From Lysobacter antibioticus HS124 (GTDB taxonomy: Bacteria > Pseudomonadota > Gammaproteobacteria > Xanthomonadales > Xanthomonadaceae): a stretch of 47,568 nt of DNA. The notes beneath the pieces are model-generated. The model was not told where the DNA came from. It saw only the letters and a program-made list of their open reading frames with translations, and searched no databases. Made by a program: the position numbers and the translations under genes. The stretch spans positions 1 through 47,568 of the forward strand of contig NZ_HG424447.1 in the NCBI RefSeq assembly GCF_000336385.2. The letters are read 5' to 3'. Below, piece by piece: positions 26,236 to 35,913 of this stretch (position 1 is its first letter; the number at the start of each line of letters is the position of its first letter).

Positions 26236-28125
26236 ATGTCCGACTGGTCGCTCGATCAGGCCCGCAAGACCTATTCGATTCCGCATTGGTCCGAGGGCTA
26301 TTTCGACATCGACGGCGCCGGCCGCATCGTGGTCAAGCCGCGCGGCGAGCGCGGCCCGACCGTGGTCCTGCCCGAGGTGGTCGATGCGGCACGCGCCGCC
26401 GGCGCCAAGCTGCCGGTGCTGGTGCGTTTCCCCGACATCCTCGGCGACCGCCTGGGCAAGCTGCAGGCCGCGTTCGCCCAGGCCATGCAGGACTGGGACT
26501 ACGCCGGCGGCTACACCGCGGTGTACCCGATCAAGGTCAACCAGCATCACGGCGTGGCCGGCACGCTGGCCTCGCACGCCGGCGACGGCTTCGGCCTGGA
26601 AGCGGGCAGCAAGCCCGAACTGATGGCGGTGCTGGCCTTGAGCCGGCCGGGCGGGCTGATCGTCTGCAACGGCTACAAGGACCGCGAGTACATCCGCCTG
26701 GCCCTGATCGGGCGCAAGCTGGGCATGGAGACCTTCATCGTGGTCGAAAAGCCGTCGGAGCTGGCGCTGGTGTTCGAGGAGGCCAAGGCCCTGGGCGTCA
26801 AGCCCGGCCTCGGCGTGCGCATGCGCCTGGCTTCGCTGGGCGCCGGCAAATGGCAGAACAGCGGCGGCGACAAGGCCAAGTTCGGCCTCAGCCCGCGCCA
26901 GGTGCTGGATCTGTGGAAGCAGTTGCGCGACAACGGCCTGCAGGACTGCCTGGGCCTGCTGCACTTCCACATGGGCTCGCAGATCTCCAACGTGCGCGAC
27001 ATCGCCAACGGCATGCGCGAGGCGACCCGCTACTTCGTCGAACTGTCCAAGCTCGGCGCCAAGGTGCGCTACATGGACGTCGGCGGCGGCTTGGGCATCG
27101 ACTACGAAGGCACCCGCTCGCGCAGCTATTGCTCGATCAACTACGGCGTCAACCAGTACGCCTCCAACATCGTCCAGCCGCTGGCCGAAGCCTGCCAGGA
27201 ATACGGCCTGGCGCCGCCGCGCCTGGTCACCGAATGCGGCCGCGCGATGACCGCGCATCACGCCGTGCTGGTCGCCAACGTCTCGGAGATCGAGGAGGCG
27301 CCGGAAGGCCGGGTACCGCCGGCGCACGAGGACGAGCCGGCGGTGATCCGCCATCTGCGCGAGATCCACGACGAACTCGACCAGCGCCCGGCGGTGGAAC
27401 TCTTCCACGAGGCCCAACATCATCACGGCGAGGGCCTGTCTTTGTACGCGCTGGGCCAGATCGACCTGACCCATCGCGCGCGCATCGACGACCTGTTCTA
27501 CGCCATCGCCCATGCGGTGCGCGCGCGCCTGGACGTGGGCGAGCGCAGCCATCGCGACCTGCTCGACGAGCTCAACGAGCGCCTGGTCGACAAGTACTTC
27601 GTCAATTTCAGCGTGTTCGAGTCGATGCCGGACGTGTGGGCGATCGACCAGGTGTTCCCGATCGCGCCGATCGAGCGCCTCGACGAGGCGCCGTCGCGGC
27701 GCGGCGTGATCGCCGACCTGACCTGCGACTCCGACGGCAAGATCGACACTTACGTCGAAACCGAGGGCCTGGACAGCTCGCTGCCGCTGCACACGCTCAA
27801 TCCGGGCCAGAGCTACCGGCTCGGCTTCTTCCTGGTCGGCGCGTACCAGGAAATTCTCGGCGACATCCATAACCTGTTCGGCGACACCGACGCGGTCGAA
27901 GTGCGCGTCGACGGCGACGGTTACCGGCTGGCGCAGCAGCGCCGCGGCGACACCACCGACGTCATGCTCGACTACGTCGGCTACAAGCTGGCCGACCTGC
28001 GCGCGACCTACCGCGCCAAGGTCGCGGCGGCGAACCTGCCGGCCGACGAGGCGCAGCGCCTGGACCAGGCGCTGGAGGCGGGGCTGACCGGCTATACCTA
28101 TCTCGACGACGCGCCGCTGGCCTGA
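26236..28125 (+). CDS. speA: Biosynthetic arginine decarboxylase
   Basis: A 629-residue fold-III PLP enzyme that converts arginine to agmatine, the first step of one route to putrescine. The cofactor lysine is K100 in YPIKVNQ, and the C-terminal catalytic cysteine is Cys497 in DLTCDSDG. Other family motifs are GFGLEAGSKPEL, MDVGGGLGIDYEG and VTECGRAMTAHHA. Length and domain order match E. coli SpeA. It is followed 10 bases later by a YciI-family gene, so they are probably co-transcribed. speE is nearby on the opposite strand. Confidence 0.97.
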   Translation: MSDWSLDQARKTYSIPHWSEGYFDIDGAGRIVVKPRGERGPTVVLPEVVDAARAAGAKLPVLVRFPDILGDRLGKLQAAFAQAMQDWDYAGGYTAVYPIKVNQHHGVAGTLASHAGDGFGLEAGSKPELMAVLALSRPGGLIVCNGYKDREYIRLALIGRKLGMETFIVVEKPSELALVFEEAKALGVKPGLGVRMRLASLGAGKWQNSGGDKAKFGLSPRQVLDLWKQLRDNGLQDCLGLLHFHMGSQISNVRDIANGMREATRYFVELSKLGAKVRYMDVGGGLGIDYEGTRSRSYCSINYGVNQYASNIVQPLAEACQEYGLAPPRLVTECGRAMTAHHAVLVANVSEIEEAPEGRVPPAHEDEPAVIRHLREIHDELDQRPAVELFHEAQHHHGEGLSLYALGQIDLTHRARIDDLFYAIAHAVRARLDVGERSHRDLLDELNERLVDKYFVNFSVFESMPDVWAIDQVFPIAPIERLDEAPSRRGVIADLTCDSDGKIDTYVETEGLDSSLPLHTLNPGQSYRLGFFLVGAYQEILGDIHNLFGDTDAVEVRVDGDGYRLAQQRRGDTTDVMLDYVGYKLADLRATYRAKVAAANLPADEAQRLDQALEAGLTGYTYLDDAPLA

Positions 28126-28135
28126 GGACGACACG

Positions 28136-28390
28136 ATGAACCGCTATCTGGTCATGGCCATGCGCCTGCCGCAGTTCGACACGGCGCAGATCGGTCCGCA
28201 CCGCGATTTCCTCGACGGCCTGCGCGATCGGGGCCGGCTGGAGCTGGCCGGCGGTTTTTCCGACAAGAGCGGCGGGGCCTACGTGCTGCGCGCCAGCGAC
28301 ATCGACGAGGCGCGGGTGCTGGCGTTCGGCGATCCGCTGCACCTGACCGGCTCGTCGCGGATCGACGTGTTCGAGTGGCAGGCGGCCTGA
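28136..28390 (+). CDS. YciI-family small protein
   Basis: An 84-residue single-domain protein with the YciI (DABB-like ferredoxin) pattern: an N-terminal strand MNRYLVMAMRL, HRDFLDGL with the conserved His, GAYVLRASDIDEAR, and a C-terminal strand IDVFEWQ. The family includes muconolactone-like isomerases and dehydrochlorinase relatives, but most members have no known substrate. It starts 10 bases after the speA stop codon and likely shares its transcript, which does not prove a role in polyamine metabolism. Confidence 0.88.
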   Translation: MNRYLVMAMRLPQFDTAQIGPHRDFLDGLRDRGRLELAGGFSDKSGGAYVLRASDIDEARVLAFGDPLHLTGSSRIDVFEWQAA

Positions 28391-28585
28391 GCGGCGTCGG
28401 ACCGGTTTCACCGAATCGGCGCTGAAGCGTTCACGTATCCGCACGGCTGCGGTCCGCGGACCCGGGCGCGCCGCCGCCGTCCATGAAAAGATCGGCGTGC
28501 GCGCCGGCCGTGTCCGGTCCGGTTTCGCGGTCGATGCTCCATTCAGTTTTTGCAACATAAGCGCCCGCACGGGCAGAAGGTCGAA

Positions 28586-29437
28586 ATGAAAGCAGGGGTG
28601 ATCGGTCTGGGAGCGATGGGCGCGCCGATGGCGCGGCACGTTCACGGCAAGGGCATGCTGACCGCGGTCGGCAATCGGACGCAGGCCAGGGCCGACGCTT
28701 TGGCGGCCGAGCTGGAGGTGCGCGCGGCCCGCTCCGCGGCCAACTTCGCCGACTGCGACGTGGTGATCTTGTGCGTGTCGCTCGACGCCGACGTGTTGGA
28801 GAACGTGACTGCGCTGGCCGAGGTGCTCAAGCCCGGGGCGATCGTGGTCGATCACTCGACCGTGTCGGTGGAAACCGCGCGCCGTGCGGCGGCGCTGCTG
28901 GCGGTGCACGACATCGGCTTCCTCGACGCGCCGGTGTCCGGCGGCGCCGAGGGCGCGCGCAACGGCAAGCTGTCGATCATGGTCGGCGGCGACGCCGCCC
29001 AGCTCGAGCGCGTGCGCGAGGTGATCGGCGCCTATGCCGCGCGCATCACCCACATGGGCGAGACCGGCGCGGGCCAGGCGACCAAGGCGGTCAACCAGGT
29101 GCTGGTGGCCGGGATCAACGAAGCGGTGTGCGAAGGCCTGGCCCTCGGCGAAAAGCTGGGCCTGGACGCGGAACGGCTGCTGCCGACGCTGATGGCCGGC
29201 GCGGCCGGCAACTGGTTCCTGGAAAAGCGCGGCGAGACCATGCTGCGCAGCGAATTCGCGCCGGGCTTCAAGTGCCTGCACATGCTCAAGGACCTGCGCA
29301 TCGTCCACGGCATGGCCCGCGACAGCGGCGTGCGCACCAACACCATCGAGCAGGCGCTGGCCGACTACGCCGAACTGATCGAGCGCGGCTACGGCGAAGC
29401 CGATACCTCCGCGCTGATCGCGCTCAAGCGAGGCTGA
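28586..29437 (+). CDS. NAD(P)-dependent beta-hydroxyacid dehydrogenase
   Basis: A 283-residue member of the 3-hydroxyisobutyrate / tartronate-semialdehyde reductase family. It has the N-terminal dinucleotide motif GLGAMGAPMA, the substrate-binding DAPVSGGAEGA segment, and the catalytic lysine region GAGQATKAVNQ. The family reversibly oxidises 3-hydroxyacids such as 3-hydroxyisobutyrate, glycerate or succinate semialdehyde equivalents. The exact substrate cannot be chosen from sequence and no pathway genes are adjacent. ATG 28586 is preceded by AGAAGG. A 195-base gap separates it from the YciI gene, so it probably has its own promoter. Confidence 0.93.
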   Translation: MKAGVIGLGAMGAPMARHVHGKGMLTAVGNRTQARADALAAELEVRAARSAANFADCDVVILCVSLDADVLENVTALAEVLKPGAIVVDHSTVSVETARRAAALLAVHDIGFLDAPVSGGAEGARNGKLSIMVGGDAAQLERVREVIGAYAARITHMGETGAGQATKAVNQVLVAGINEAVCEGLALGEKLGLDAERLLPTLMAGAAGNWFLEKRGETMLRSEFAPGFKCLHMLKDLRIVHGMARDSGVRTNTIEQALADYAELIERGYGEADTSALIALKRG

Positions 29438-29483
29438 GCCGCATCCGGGCGAAGGCTGCGGCGCGCGCGCCGCAGCGACCGGT

Positions 29484-29897
29484 TCAATGCGCCGGCGCGC
29501 CGAACCGGCCGCGGCCGAGGCGTTCGCCGAGCACCGCGCCGACGAACGCGGCCACCACGGTCAGCACGATCGCGATCGCGTTGTAGCGCAGGGCGCCGAA
29601 CATGCTGCGCATGGGCGGCGGGCTGTCGGGCAGGGCCATCGATACCACCGCGAACAGGGTCAGGGTCCACATCGCGACCATCAGCAACAGGGCGATCCAG
29701 CGGAATTGCGCATGGCGCGCGATCGCGCCGCCGACCCCCATCGCCACCAGGGCCGCGGCGATATCGAGCAACGGAATCGCGCCGGCACCGGTTTCGATCA
29801 TCTGCCGGGCGTCCAGGCCGGACAGCTTGGTGACCATCGCGAACAGCAACAACAGGCCTGCCGCACCGAGGCAGCCGTTCAATACGCGCTTGTTCAT
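29484..29897 (-). CDS. Small integral membrane protein, unknown
   Basis: A 137-residue protein with four predicted membrane helices (about 8-26, 42-62, 68-90 and 105-128) and a positively charged C terminus. ATG 29897 has GGGGAAG upstream; longer frames add a charged leader that is unlikely. It converges with the dehydrogenase gene. I do not recognise the family and assign no function. Confidence 0.75.
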   Translation of the reverse strand: MNKRVLNGCLGAAGLLLLFAMVTKLSGLDARQMIETGAGAIPLLDIAAALVAMGVGGAIARHAQFRWIALLLMVAMWTLTLFAVVSMALPDSPPPMRSMFGALRYNAIAIVLTVVAAFVGAVLGERLGRGRFGAPAH

Positions 29898-30076
29898 TAC
29901 TTCCCCAACGACGACTAGCCGGCGAAGTCTAATAGGCCGGAAGTGACGATCAGGGTGACCGACGTCGCGCTGTGACGGCACGCACTGCCGGAAGGCGTCA
30001 CTGCGCCGACGTGCGGCGTCACCTCGGCGGCGCCGGGCGCTGCCCGGCGGCCGATGTCGTCCGCGTGCGGTCGACG

Positions 30077-30108
30077 AAAAAACAAAGGCCGGGCGCTAGG
30101 CCCGGCCT
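30077..30108 (-). terminator. Rho-independent terminator after the SPOR gene
   Basis: On the minus strand the stem AGGCCGGGC (30108-30100) and GCCCGGCCT (30094-30086) closes a 5-base loop and is followed by a T-rich run (TTGTTTTTT, to 30077). It lies about 27 bases after the SPOR gene and should end the argS-SPOR transcript. Confidence 0.85.
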
Positions 30109-30134
30109 GTACGTCGTTCGCGATGCGGCGGCGC

Positions 30135-31106
30135 TTACTGCACCTTGATCGCCATCCCCGGCAGCCCGCCGTCGGCGAGCTTGCGCTTGGCCTCGGCCAG
30201 GTCGCCGGCGGTGCCGTAGGGCCCCATGCGCACGCGGTAGACGGTCTTGCCGCCGATCTGCGCCGACTCGACCCGGGCGCCGAGACCGAGCATGGCGATC
30301 TTGGCCTTCATCTCCTCGGCCTGGCCGGACGCCTGGAAGGCGCCGGCCTGCAGCAGGTAGCGGGTCTTGTCGTCGATCGCGGCCGCCGCGGCGGCCGGTT
30401 TGGCCGCCGCGCCCTGGCTGGCCGAGACGCTCGGCGGCTTGGGCGTCGCGCCGACGGGAGCGGACGCCGCGATCTGGGCGGCGGCGTTCGGCCGTGCCGG
30501 CGGCGGAGCGATGGTGTCGACCGGTTTGGGCAGGCTGGCCGTGGCCGGCGCGTTCTGCGCCGGTTGCGCGGCGGGCTGCGGATTGGACGCGACCGGCGCC
30601 GGCAACGGCCGGGCCGGTGTCGCCGCCGGCGCGGTCTGGCCGGACGAGCCGTTCGCCGCGATCTGGGTGGCGGCGGCCTGGTTGGCGCGGCGCTGCTGCG
30701 CGGCGCGGCGCTGCTCCTCGGCGGCCTCGGTCGCGGCGAGTTCGGCATCGCTCATCTCGACTTCCTTGCCCGGCAGCAGGGTGTAGAAGTCGTAGTCGGT
30801 GTCCTTGGCCTCGGCGGCCTTCGGCTCGGCCTTGGCGGCCTGCGCGCGCTCGCCGGCGGCCGCGCGCGCAGGCGTATCGCCTTCGGGCGCGACGGATTCC
30901 TCGTCGGCCGCCACCGCCGCCGGCTGGGCGTCGGGGTTGGGCTGCGGACGGAAGAAACCGTCGCCTTCGGACTTGAGGAACTTCGGCGCGACCAGGATCA
31001 AGACCACGCCCAGCAACAACCCGAGCACGCCCCAGGCCCAGCCGGGCAGGCTCTCGTTGCTCTGATGGTTGCGCTTGGCCTGGGACTTTCCGCGACGTGC
31101 AGCCAC
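30135..31106 (-). CDS. SPOR-domain membrane protein, FtsN-like
   Basis: A 323-residue protein with a basic N-terminal cytoplasmic tail, one membrane helix (about 22-42), a long Ala/Pro/Gln-rich periplasmic linker (about 55-245) and a C-terminal SPOR domain (about 248-322; LLQAGAF, VYRVRMGPY). SPOR domains bind denuded peptidoglycan at division septa, so this is a likely divisome protein of the FtsN type. The start is GTG 31106, placed directly after the argS stop codon with a strong GGAGGTGA inside the end of argS. The pair is thus translationally linked. A terminator follows. Confidence 0.9.
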   Translation of the reverse strand: MAARRGKSQAKRNHQSNESLPGWAWGVLGLLLGVVLILVAPKFLKSEGDGFFRPQPNPDAQPAAVAADEESVAPEGDTPARAAAGERAQAAKAEPKAAEAKDTDYDFYTLLPGKEVEMSDAELAATEAAEEQRRAAQQRRANQAAATQIAANGSSGQTAPAATPARPLPAPVASNPQPAAQPAQNAPATASLPKPVDTIAPPPARPNAAAQIAASAPVGATPKPPSVSASQGAAAKPAAAAAAIDDKTRYLLQAGAFQASGQAEEMKAKIAMLGLGARVESAQIGGKTVYRVRMGPYGTAGDLAEAKRKLADGGLPGMAIKVQ

Positions 31107-32795
31107 TTACATCACCTCCGGGGCCTGGACCCCCAATAGCTCGAGACCGTTCGCCAGGACTTGCTTGGTCGCCATCGCCAGGACCAGGCGCGCATGGCGT
31201 TGATGGGCGTCGTCGACCAGGAACTGGTGATCGTTGTAATACGTCTGGAAGGTCTGCGCCAATTCCAACAGATAAGCGGCGATCTGGTGCGGTTCCAGGT
31301 CGCGTCCGGCGGCCGCGACCACGTCGCGGTAGCGCAACAGGGTGACCACCAGCTCGTGCGCGGCGGCGTCGTTCAGGTCCAGCGGCTGGGCCAGGCCGTC
31401 GGCCTGATCGTAGCTGAGGCCGCGTTCGGCCAACTGACGCATCAGGCCGCACATGCGCGCATGCGAGACCTGGACGTAGTAGACCGGGTTGTCGAGCGAT
31501 TGCGAACGCGCCAGGTCGATGTCGAAAGTCAGCTGCGAATCGGGCTTGCGCGCGATCAGGAACCAGCGCACCGCGTCGCGGCCGGCTTCGTCGATCAGAT
31601 CGCGCAGGGTCAGGTAGCTACCGGCGCGCTTGGACAATTTCACTTCTTCGCCGCCGCGCATCACCGTGACCATCTGGTGCAGCACGTACTCGGGCCAGCC
31701 CGGCGGAATGCCCTGGTCGAGCGCCTGCAGGCCCGCGCGCACGCGCGCCAGGCTGCCGTGGTGGTCCGAGCCCAGTTCGGTGATCGCGCGCTCGTAGCCG
31801 CGCTGCCATTTGCTCAGGTGGTAGGCGACGTCCGGCACGAAGTAGGTGTAGGTGCCGTCGGACTTGCGCATCACCCGGTCTTTGTCGTCGCCGAAGTCGG
31901 TGCTGCGCAGCCAAAGCGCGCCGCCTTCCTCGTAGGTGTGGCCGTGCGCGACCAGCTCGCGCACGGTCTCCTCGACCTTGTTCTGCTCGTACAGCGAGCT
32001 TTCCAGGAAGTAGACGTCGAAGCCGACGCCGAACGCGGCCAGGTCCTCGTTCTGTTCGCGGCGCAGGTAGGCCACGGCGAACTGGCGGATCGCGTCGAGG
32101 TCGTCGATGTCGCCCTTGCCGGTGACGGCGTGGTTCTCAAATTCGACCGTGGCGCGGTCCAGATAGGCGCGGGCGACGTCGGCGATGTAGTCGCCGTTGT
32201 AGGCCGCTTCCGGCCAGCCTTCGTCGCCGGGCTTGAGGCCGCGCGCGCGCAGCTGAGTGGAGATCGCCAGGTTGTTGATCTGCACGCCGGCGTCGTTGTA
32301 GTAGAACTCGCGCGCCACGTCCCAGCCGTTGGCGGCGAGCACGCGGGCGATGCAGTCGCCGATCACGCCGGCGCGACCGTGGCCGACGTGCAGCGGACCG
32401 GTCGGATTGGCGGAGACGAACTCGACCCCGGCGCGGCGGCCGCCGCCGCTGGCGTTGCGGCCGTAGCCGGCGCCGTCGGCGAACACTTCGCCGAGCTGGC
32501 GGCGCCAGGCGGATTCGTCGACATGGAAATTGATGAAGCCCGGCCCGGCGATCTCGACCCGGGCGATGTCGGCGTTGGCCGGCAGCGCATCGACCAGCTT
32601 CTGCGCGATCTCGCGCGGATTGGCGCGCGCCGGCTTGGCCAGCAGCATCGCGGCGTTGGTCGAGAAGTCGCCCTGGGCGCGGGTCTTGGGACGCTCGATG
32701 ACGAAATCGGGCGCAGGCAGATCGGCCGGCAGGGTGCCGGCGGAGCGCAGGGCGTCAATGGCCTGCGCGACGAGCGCTTGAAGGGTGGCTTTCAC
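31107..32795 (-). CDS. argS: Arginyl-tRNA synthetase
   Basis: A class I synthetase that charges tRNA-Arg. Visible are the N-terminal tRNA-binding domain, the HIGH-type motif in [16 protein letters not shown], the KLSKRAGS segment and the C-terminal anticodon-binding helices. The chosen GTG at 32795 gives 562 residues and the family-typical opening [16 protein letters not shown]. An in-frame ATG at 32834 adds 13 residues and has the better ribosome binding site (GGAAGC), so the start is uncertain. The stop abuts the SPOR gene start. Confidence 0.93.
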   Translation of the reverse strand: MKATLQALVAQAIDALRSAGTLPADLPAPDFVIERPKTRAQGDFSTNAAMLLAKPARANPREIAQKLVDALPANADIARVEIAGPGFINFHVDESAWRRQLGEVFADGAGYGRNASGGGRRAGVEFVSANPTGPLHVGHGRAGVIGDCIARVLAANGWDVAREFYYNDAGVQINNLAISTQLRARGLKPGDEGWPEAAYNGDYIADVARAYLDRATVEFENHAVTGKGDIDDLDAIRQFAVAYLRREQNEDLAAFGVGFDVYFLESSLYEQNKVEETVRELVAHGHTYEEGGALWLRSTDFGDDKDRVMRKSDGTYTYFVPDVAYHLSKWQRGYERAITELGSDHHGSLARVRAGLQALDQGIPPGWPEYVLHQMVTVMRGGEEVKLSKRAGSYLTLRDLIDEAGRDAVRWFLIARKPDSQLTFDIDLARSQSLDNPVYYVQVSHARMCGLMRQLAERGLSYDQADGLAQPLDLNDAAAHELVVTLLRYRDVVAAAGRDLEPHQIAAYLLELAQTFQTYYNDHQFLVDDAHQRHARLVLAMATKQVLANGLELLGVQAPEVM

Positions 32796-33108
32796 GGGAA
32801 TGGGCGTGTTCGCGGGCGTTACGGAACCGGGCATTTTACTAGCTTCCGCCGCTGCCCGGGGCGGCGGCGACGGCGATAGAAGTGAGGACACAGGGGTGAG
32901 GAATGAGTGAAGACCGGCTCTTCCGACGCCGGCCCGCGATCGCTGCGCTGCCGGTCATGCCGAGAATGCGGTGCCCGACCCGGAGCGTACCCGCACCCTC
33001 GCCTTTGCCCGCTCGTCTCCCGTTGGCGTCGGCGCTCGCCCCGTCCGTCGTTCCTTCCGCCATGCCCCCGGCGACCCGCCCGCTACGGCCCTGCATTCGT
33101 TCGTCGCC

Positions 33109-33783
33109 TTACATCCAGCCGCGCTCGGCCATCGACACCGGCCGACCGTCGCCGACCACGAAGTGATCCAGCAGGCGCACATCGACCAGGGACAGGGCAT
33201 GGCGCAGCCGGGCGGTGACCTGGCGGTCGGCCTGGCTGGGCTCGGCATTGCCGCTGGGGTGGTTGTGACCCACGATGACCGCCGCGGCGTTGCGTTGCAG
33301 CGCGCGCCGCACCACCTCGCGCGGATGCACCTCGGCGCCGTCGACCGTGCCCTGGAACAGCTCCTCGAAGCCGATCACCCGGTGCCGCGCGTCCAGGAAC
33401 ATGGCCGCGAACACTTCGTGCTGCAGGCCGCGCAGGCGCTGGGCGAAATACAACCCGGCCGAGCCGGGGTCGGACAGGGCCGCGCCGCGTTCGAGCTCGG
33501 CGTGCAGGCTGCGCGAGGCCAGCTCCAGCGCGGCCTTGAGCGCGCAGGCGCGGGCGGCGCCGATTCCGCGCATGCGCATCAGCTGGGCCGGCGGCTGTTC
33601 GAGCAAGGCGCGCAGCGGGCCGTGGCGGCTGAGCAGGCTACGGGCGGTGCCGACCGCGTCCTGGCCGCGCAGGCCCGAGCCGAGGAAAATCGCCAGCAGC
33701 TCGGCGTCGGACAGCGCGCCGGCGCCGCGGGCCAGGAGTTTTTCGCGCGGCCGTTCCGCGCTGGGCCATTCGTGGATTCTCAT
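33109..33783 (-). CDS. radC: RadC-family JAMM-domain protein
   Basis: A 224-residue protein with a short N-terminal helix-hairpin-helix-like region (about 15-85) and a C-terminal MPN/JAMM metalloprotease-like domain with [14 protein letters not shown], which retains the metal-binding His, His and Asp. The family is historically named for DNA repair, but its true biochemical role is unsettled. ATG 33783 gives the usual MRIHEWP start. It is divergent from coaC, an arrangement common in gammaproteobacteria. Confidence 0.93.
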   Translation of the reverse strand: MRIHEWPSAERPREKLLARGAGALSDAELLAIFLGSGLRGQDAVGTARSLLSRHGPLRALLEQPPAQLMRMRGIGAARACALKAALELASRSLHAELERGAALSDPGSAGLYFAQRLRGLQHEVFAAMFLDARHRVIGFEELFQGTVDGAEVHPREVVRRALQRNAAAVIVGHNHPSGNAEPSQADRQVTARLRHALSLVDVRLLDHFVVGDGRPVSMAERGWM

Positions 33784-33958
33784 GCGCACAGCCTCCGCGG
33801 CGCCGGCCGGGGCGGCCATCGGGCGGATCCGGCGCATCGGGTAAGCTAGGTGCCCGGAGCAGGGTAGGGATCGGCCGACGCGAGTGCCGTCGCGACCGCA
33901 TCACGTTCCCCCGCTCAGTGTCCGTTGTCCGCACCGTATCGAAGAGCCCCTGCCGAAC

Positions 33959-34522
33959 ATGGCGCCAGATTCCCAACCCACGCTGCACGACCAGCGCATC
34001 CTGCTCTGCGTCTGCGGCGGCATCGCCGCCTACAAGGCCGCCGACCTGGTGCGCCGCCTGCAGGATGCCGGCGCTCAGGTGCGCGTGGCGATGACCGAGA
34101 ACGCGACCCGTTTCGTCGGCACCGCGACCTTCCAGGCCCTGTCCGGCCATCCGGTGCGCACCTCGCTGTGGGACGAGGCGGCGGAGCTGGCGATGGGCCA
34201 TATCGAACTGGCGCGCTGGGCGCAGCGGATCCTGATCGCGCCGGCCACCGCCGACATGATCGCCAAGCTCGCCCACGGCTTCGCCGACGACCTGATCAGC
34301 ACCCTGTGCCTGGCGTCCGAGGCGCCGGTGGCCATCGCGCCGGCCATGAATCATCGGATGTGGGGGCACCCGGCCACCCAGGCCAACGTCGCCACCCTGC
34401 GCAGCCGCGGAGTCCGCTTCTTCGGCCCCGGCGAAGGCCGCATGGCCGAACCCGAATCGGGGCCGGGCCGCTTGCTGGAACCGCACGAGCTGGTCGCTGC
34501 GCTGGCCGGAGCCGGCGCATGA
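33959..34522 (+). CDS. coaC: Phosphopantothenoylcysteine decarboxylase, separate CoaC
   Basis: A 187-residue flavoprotein equivalent to the N-terminal half of CoaBC; it decarboxylates 4'-phosphopantothenoyl-cysteine to 4'-phosphopantetheine. The catalytic His is in GHIELARWA and the PAMNHRMW motif with its Asn is intact. The loop that holds the catalytic Cys in E. coli (around ACGD/GPGRM) reads [13 protein letters not shown] here, with no cysteine. The frame ends at a TGA overlapping the ATG of coaB (ATGA at 34519-34522), where most bacteria have a continuous fusion. An ATG at 33959 is the natural family start. Confidence 0.9.
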   Translation: MAPDSQPTLHDQRILLCVCGGIAAYKAADLVRRLQDAGAQVRVAMTENATRFVGTATFQALSGHPVRTSLWDEAAELAMGHIELARWAQRILIAPATADMIAKLAHGFADDLISTLCLASEAPVAIAPAMNHRMWGHPATQANVATLRSRGVRFFGPGEGRMAEPESGPGRLLEPHELVAALAGAGA

Positions 34523-35190
34523 GCGGCGGCGAACGCGACCTGCGCGACCTGGCCGGTCGCCGGCTGGTGGTCAGCGCCGGGCCGACCTTCGAGGACATCG
34601 ACCCGGTCCGCTTCATCGGCAACCGCAGCAGCGGCAAGATGGGTTTCGCCATCGCCGAGGCCGCCGCGCGCCGCGGCGCCCGGGTGACCCTGATCGCCGG
34701 CCCGGTGTCGCTGCCGACCCCGGCCGCCGTGGAGCGCATCGACGTGCGTTCGGCGCGGCAGATGCGCGAGGCCGTGATCGGCGCGCTGCCGGCCGACGCC
34801 TACATCGGCGCGGCGGCGGTCGCCGACTACGCGCCGGCCGAGGTCGCCCCGGGCAAGATCAAGAAGAAGGAAGAGCAGCTGACCCTGGCGCTGGTGCGTA
34901 CTCCGGACATCCTGGCCGAGGTCGCCGTGCACGCGCAGCGGCCGACCCTGGTGGTCGGTTTCGCCGCCGAGACCCACGATGTCGAGTTCTACGCCCGCGG
35001 CAAGCTGGAGAAGAAGCGCGTCGACCTGATCGCCGCCAACCGCGTCGGCGTCGCCGGCAGCGGCTTCGAAAGCGACGACAACGCCCTGACCGTGTACTGG
35101 ATCGATGGCGAACGCGCGCTGGGGCCGGCGCCGAAGACCGAGCTGGCCGACCGCCTGCTCGACCTGATCCTGGAACGCTGGCCGGCCTGA
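34519..35190 (+). CDS. coaB: Phosphopantothenate--cysteine ligase, separate CoaB
   Basis: A 223-residue protein equivalent to the C-terminal half of CoaBC; it joins cysteine to phosphopantothenate using CTP. Signature segments are [25 protein letters not shown], the KIKKKEE stretch with the key lysine, and [10 protein letters not shown]. It is read in a different frame from coaC and overlaps it by 4 bases. GGAG stands seven bases before its ATG, so independent or coupled re-initiation is credible. dut follows after about 95 bases. Confidence 0.9.
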   Translation: MSGGERDLRDLAGRRLVVSAGPTFEDIDPVRFIGNRSSGKMGFAIAEAAARRGARVTLIAGPVSLPTPAAVERIDVRSARQMREAVIGALPADAYIGAAAVADYAPAEVAPGKIKKKEEQLTLALVRTPDILAEVAVHAQRPTLVVGFAAETHDVEFYARGKLEKKRVDLIAANRVGVAGSGFESDDNALTVYWIDGERALGPAPKTELADRLLDLILERWPA

Positions 35191-35285
35191 CGCCGCGCCA
35201 GCCCGCTTTCCGCCGCCCGTGCGGCCCGGGGCCGGCGCCGCAGCGCGGGCCGGACCGACTCTTTTCTCTCAGCGGAACGCTTTCG

Positions 35286-35744
35286 ATGCACCACACCCTG
35301 GAAATCAAGATCCTCGACCCGCGCCACGGCGGCGAATGGCCGCTGCCGAGCTATGCCACCGCGGCCAGCGCCGGCCTGGACCTGCGCGCCGCGCTGGACC
35401 AATCGCTGGTCCTGCATCCCGGCGACACCGCCCTGGTGCCCTCGGGCCTGGCGATCCACCTCGGCGACCCTGGCCTGTGCGCGGTGATCCTGCCGCGCTC
35501 CGGGCTGGGCCATAAGCACGGCATCGTGCTCGGCAACGGCACCGGCCTGATCGACGCCGATTACCAGGGGCCGCTGCTGATCAGTGTGTGGAATCGCGGC
35601 CGCGAGGCTTTTACGATGCAGCCGGGGGACCGTATCGCCCAGCTGGTGGTGCTGCCGATCGTGCGCGCCAGCCTGCAGGTGGTGGAGGAGTTCGAAAGCA
35701 GCGAGCGCGGCGCCGGCGGCTTCGGCCATACCGGCGTGCGTTGA
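35286..35744 (+). CDS. dut: Deoxyuridine 5'-triphosphate nucleotidohydrolase
   Basis: A 152-residue trimeric dUTPase of normal length; it hydrolyses dUTP to dUMP, keeping uracil out of DNA and feeding thymidylate synthesis. The conserved motifs are present: [33 protein letters not shown] and the C-terminal [10 protein letters not shown]. It follows coaB in the familiar coaBC-dut arrangement and precedes the phosphomannomutase gene on the same strand. Confidence 0.97.
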   Translation: MHHTLEIKILDPRHGGEWPLPSYATAASAGLDLRAALDQSLVLHPGDTALVPSGLAIHLGDPGLCAVILPRSGLGHKHGIVLGNGTGLIDADYQGPLLISVWNRGREAFTMQPGDRIAQLVVLPIVRASLQVVEEFESSERGAGGFGHTGVR

Positions 35745-35913
35745 GCGCAAGGCGGGCCGGCGCCGGGGGGCGATGGCACGCAACCTGCTAGGAATGTGCG
35801 GGGCGCGCGGCCTGCTAGCTCGGCGCGAGGCGTAGTCGACGGAATCGGTCGCCGCCTCCGGTGCACACTGAACGGGTCGTGCGCGTAGCACAGACAGGGG
35901 AAAGGATCTTGGA

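Noticed and set aside
33925-35190. Single frame covering all of coaBC
   Set aside because: Only the part after about 34519 encodes CoaB; upstream this frame is arginine-rich nonsense while the CoaC motifs lie in another frame.
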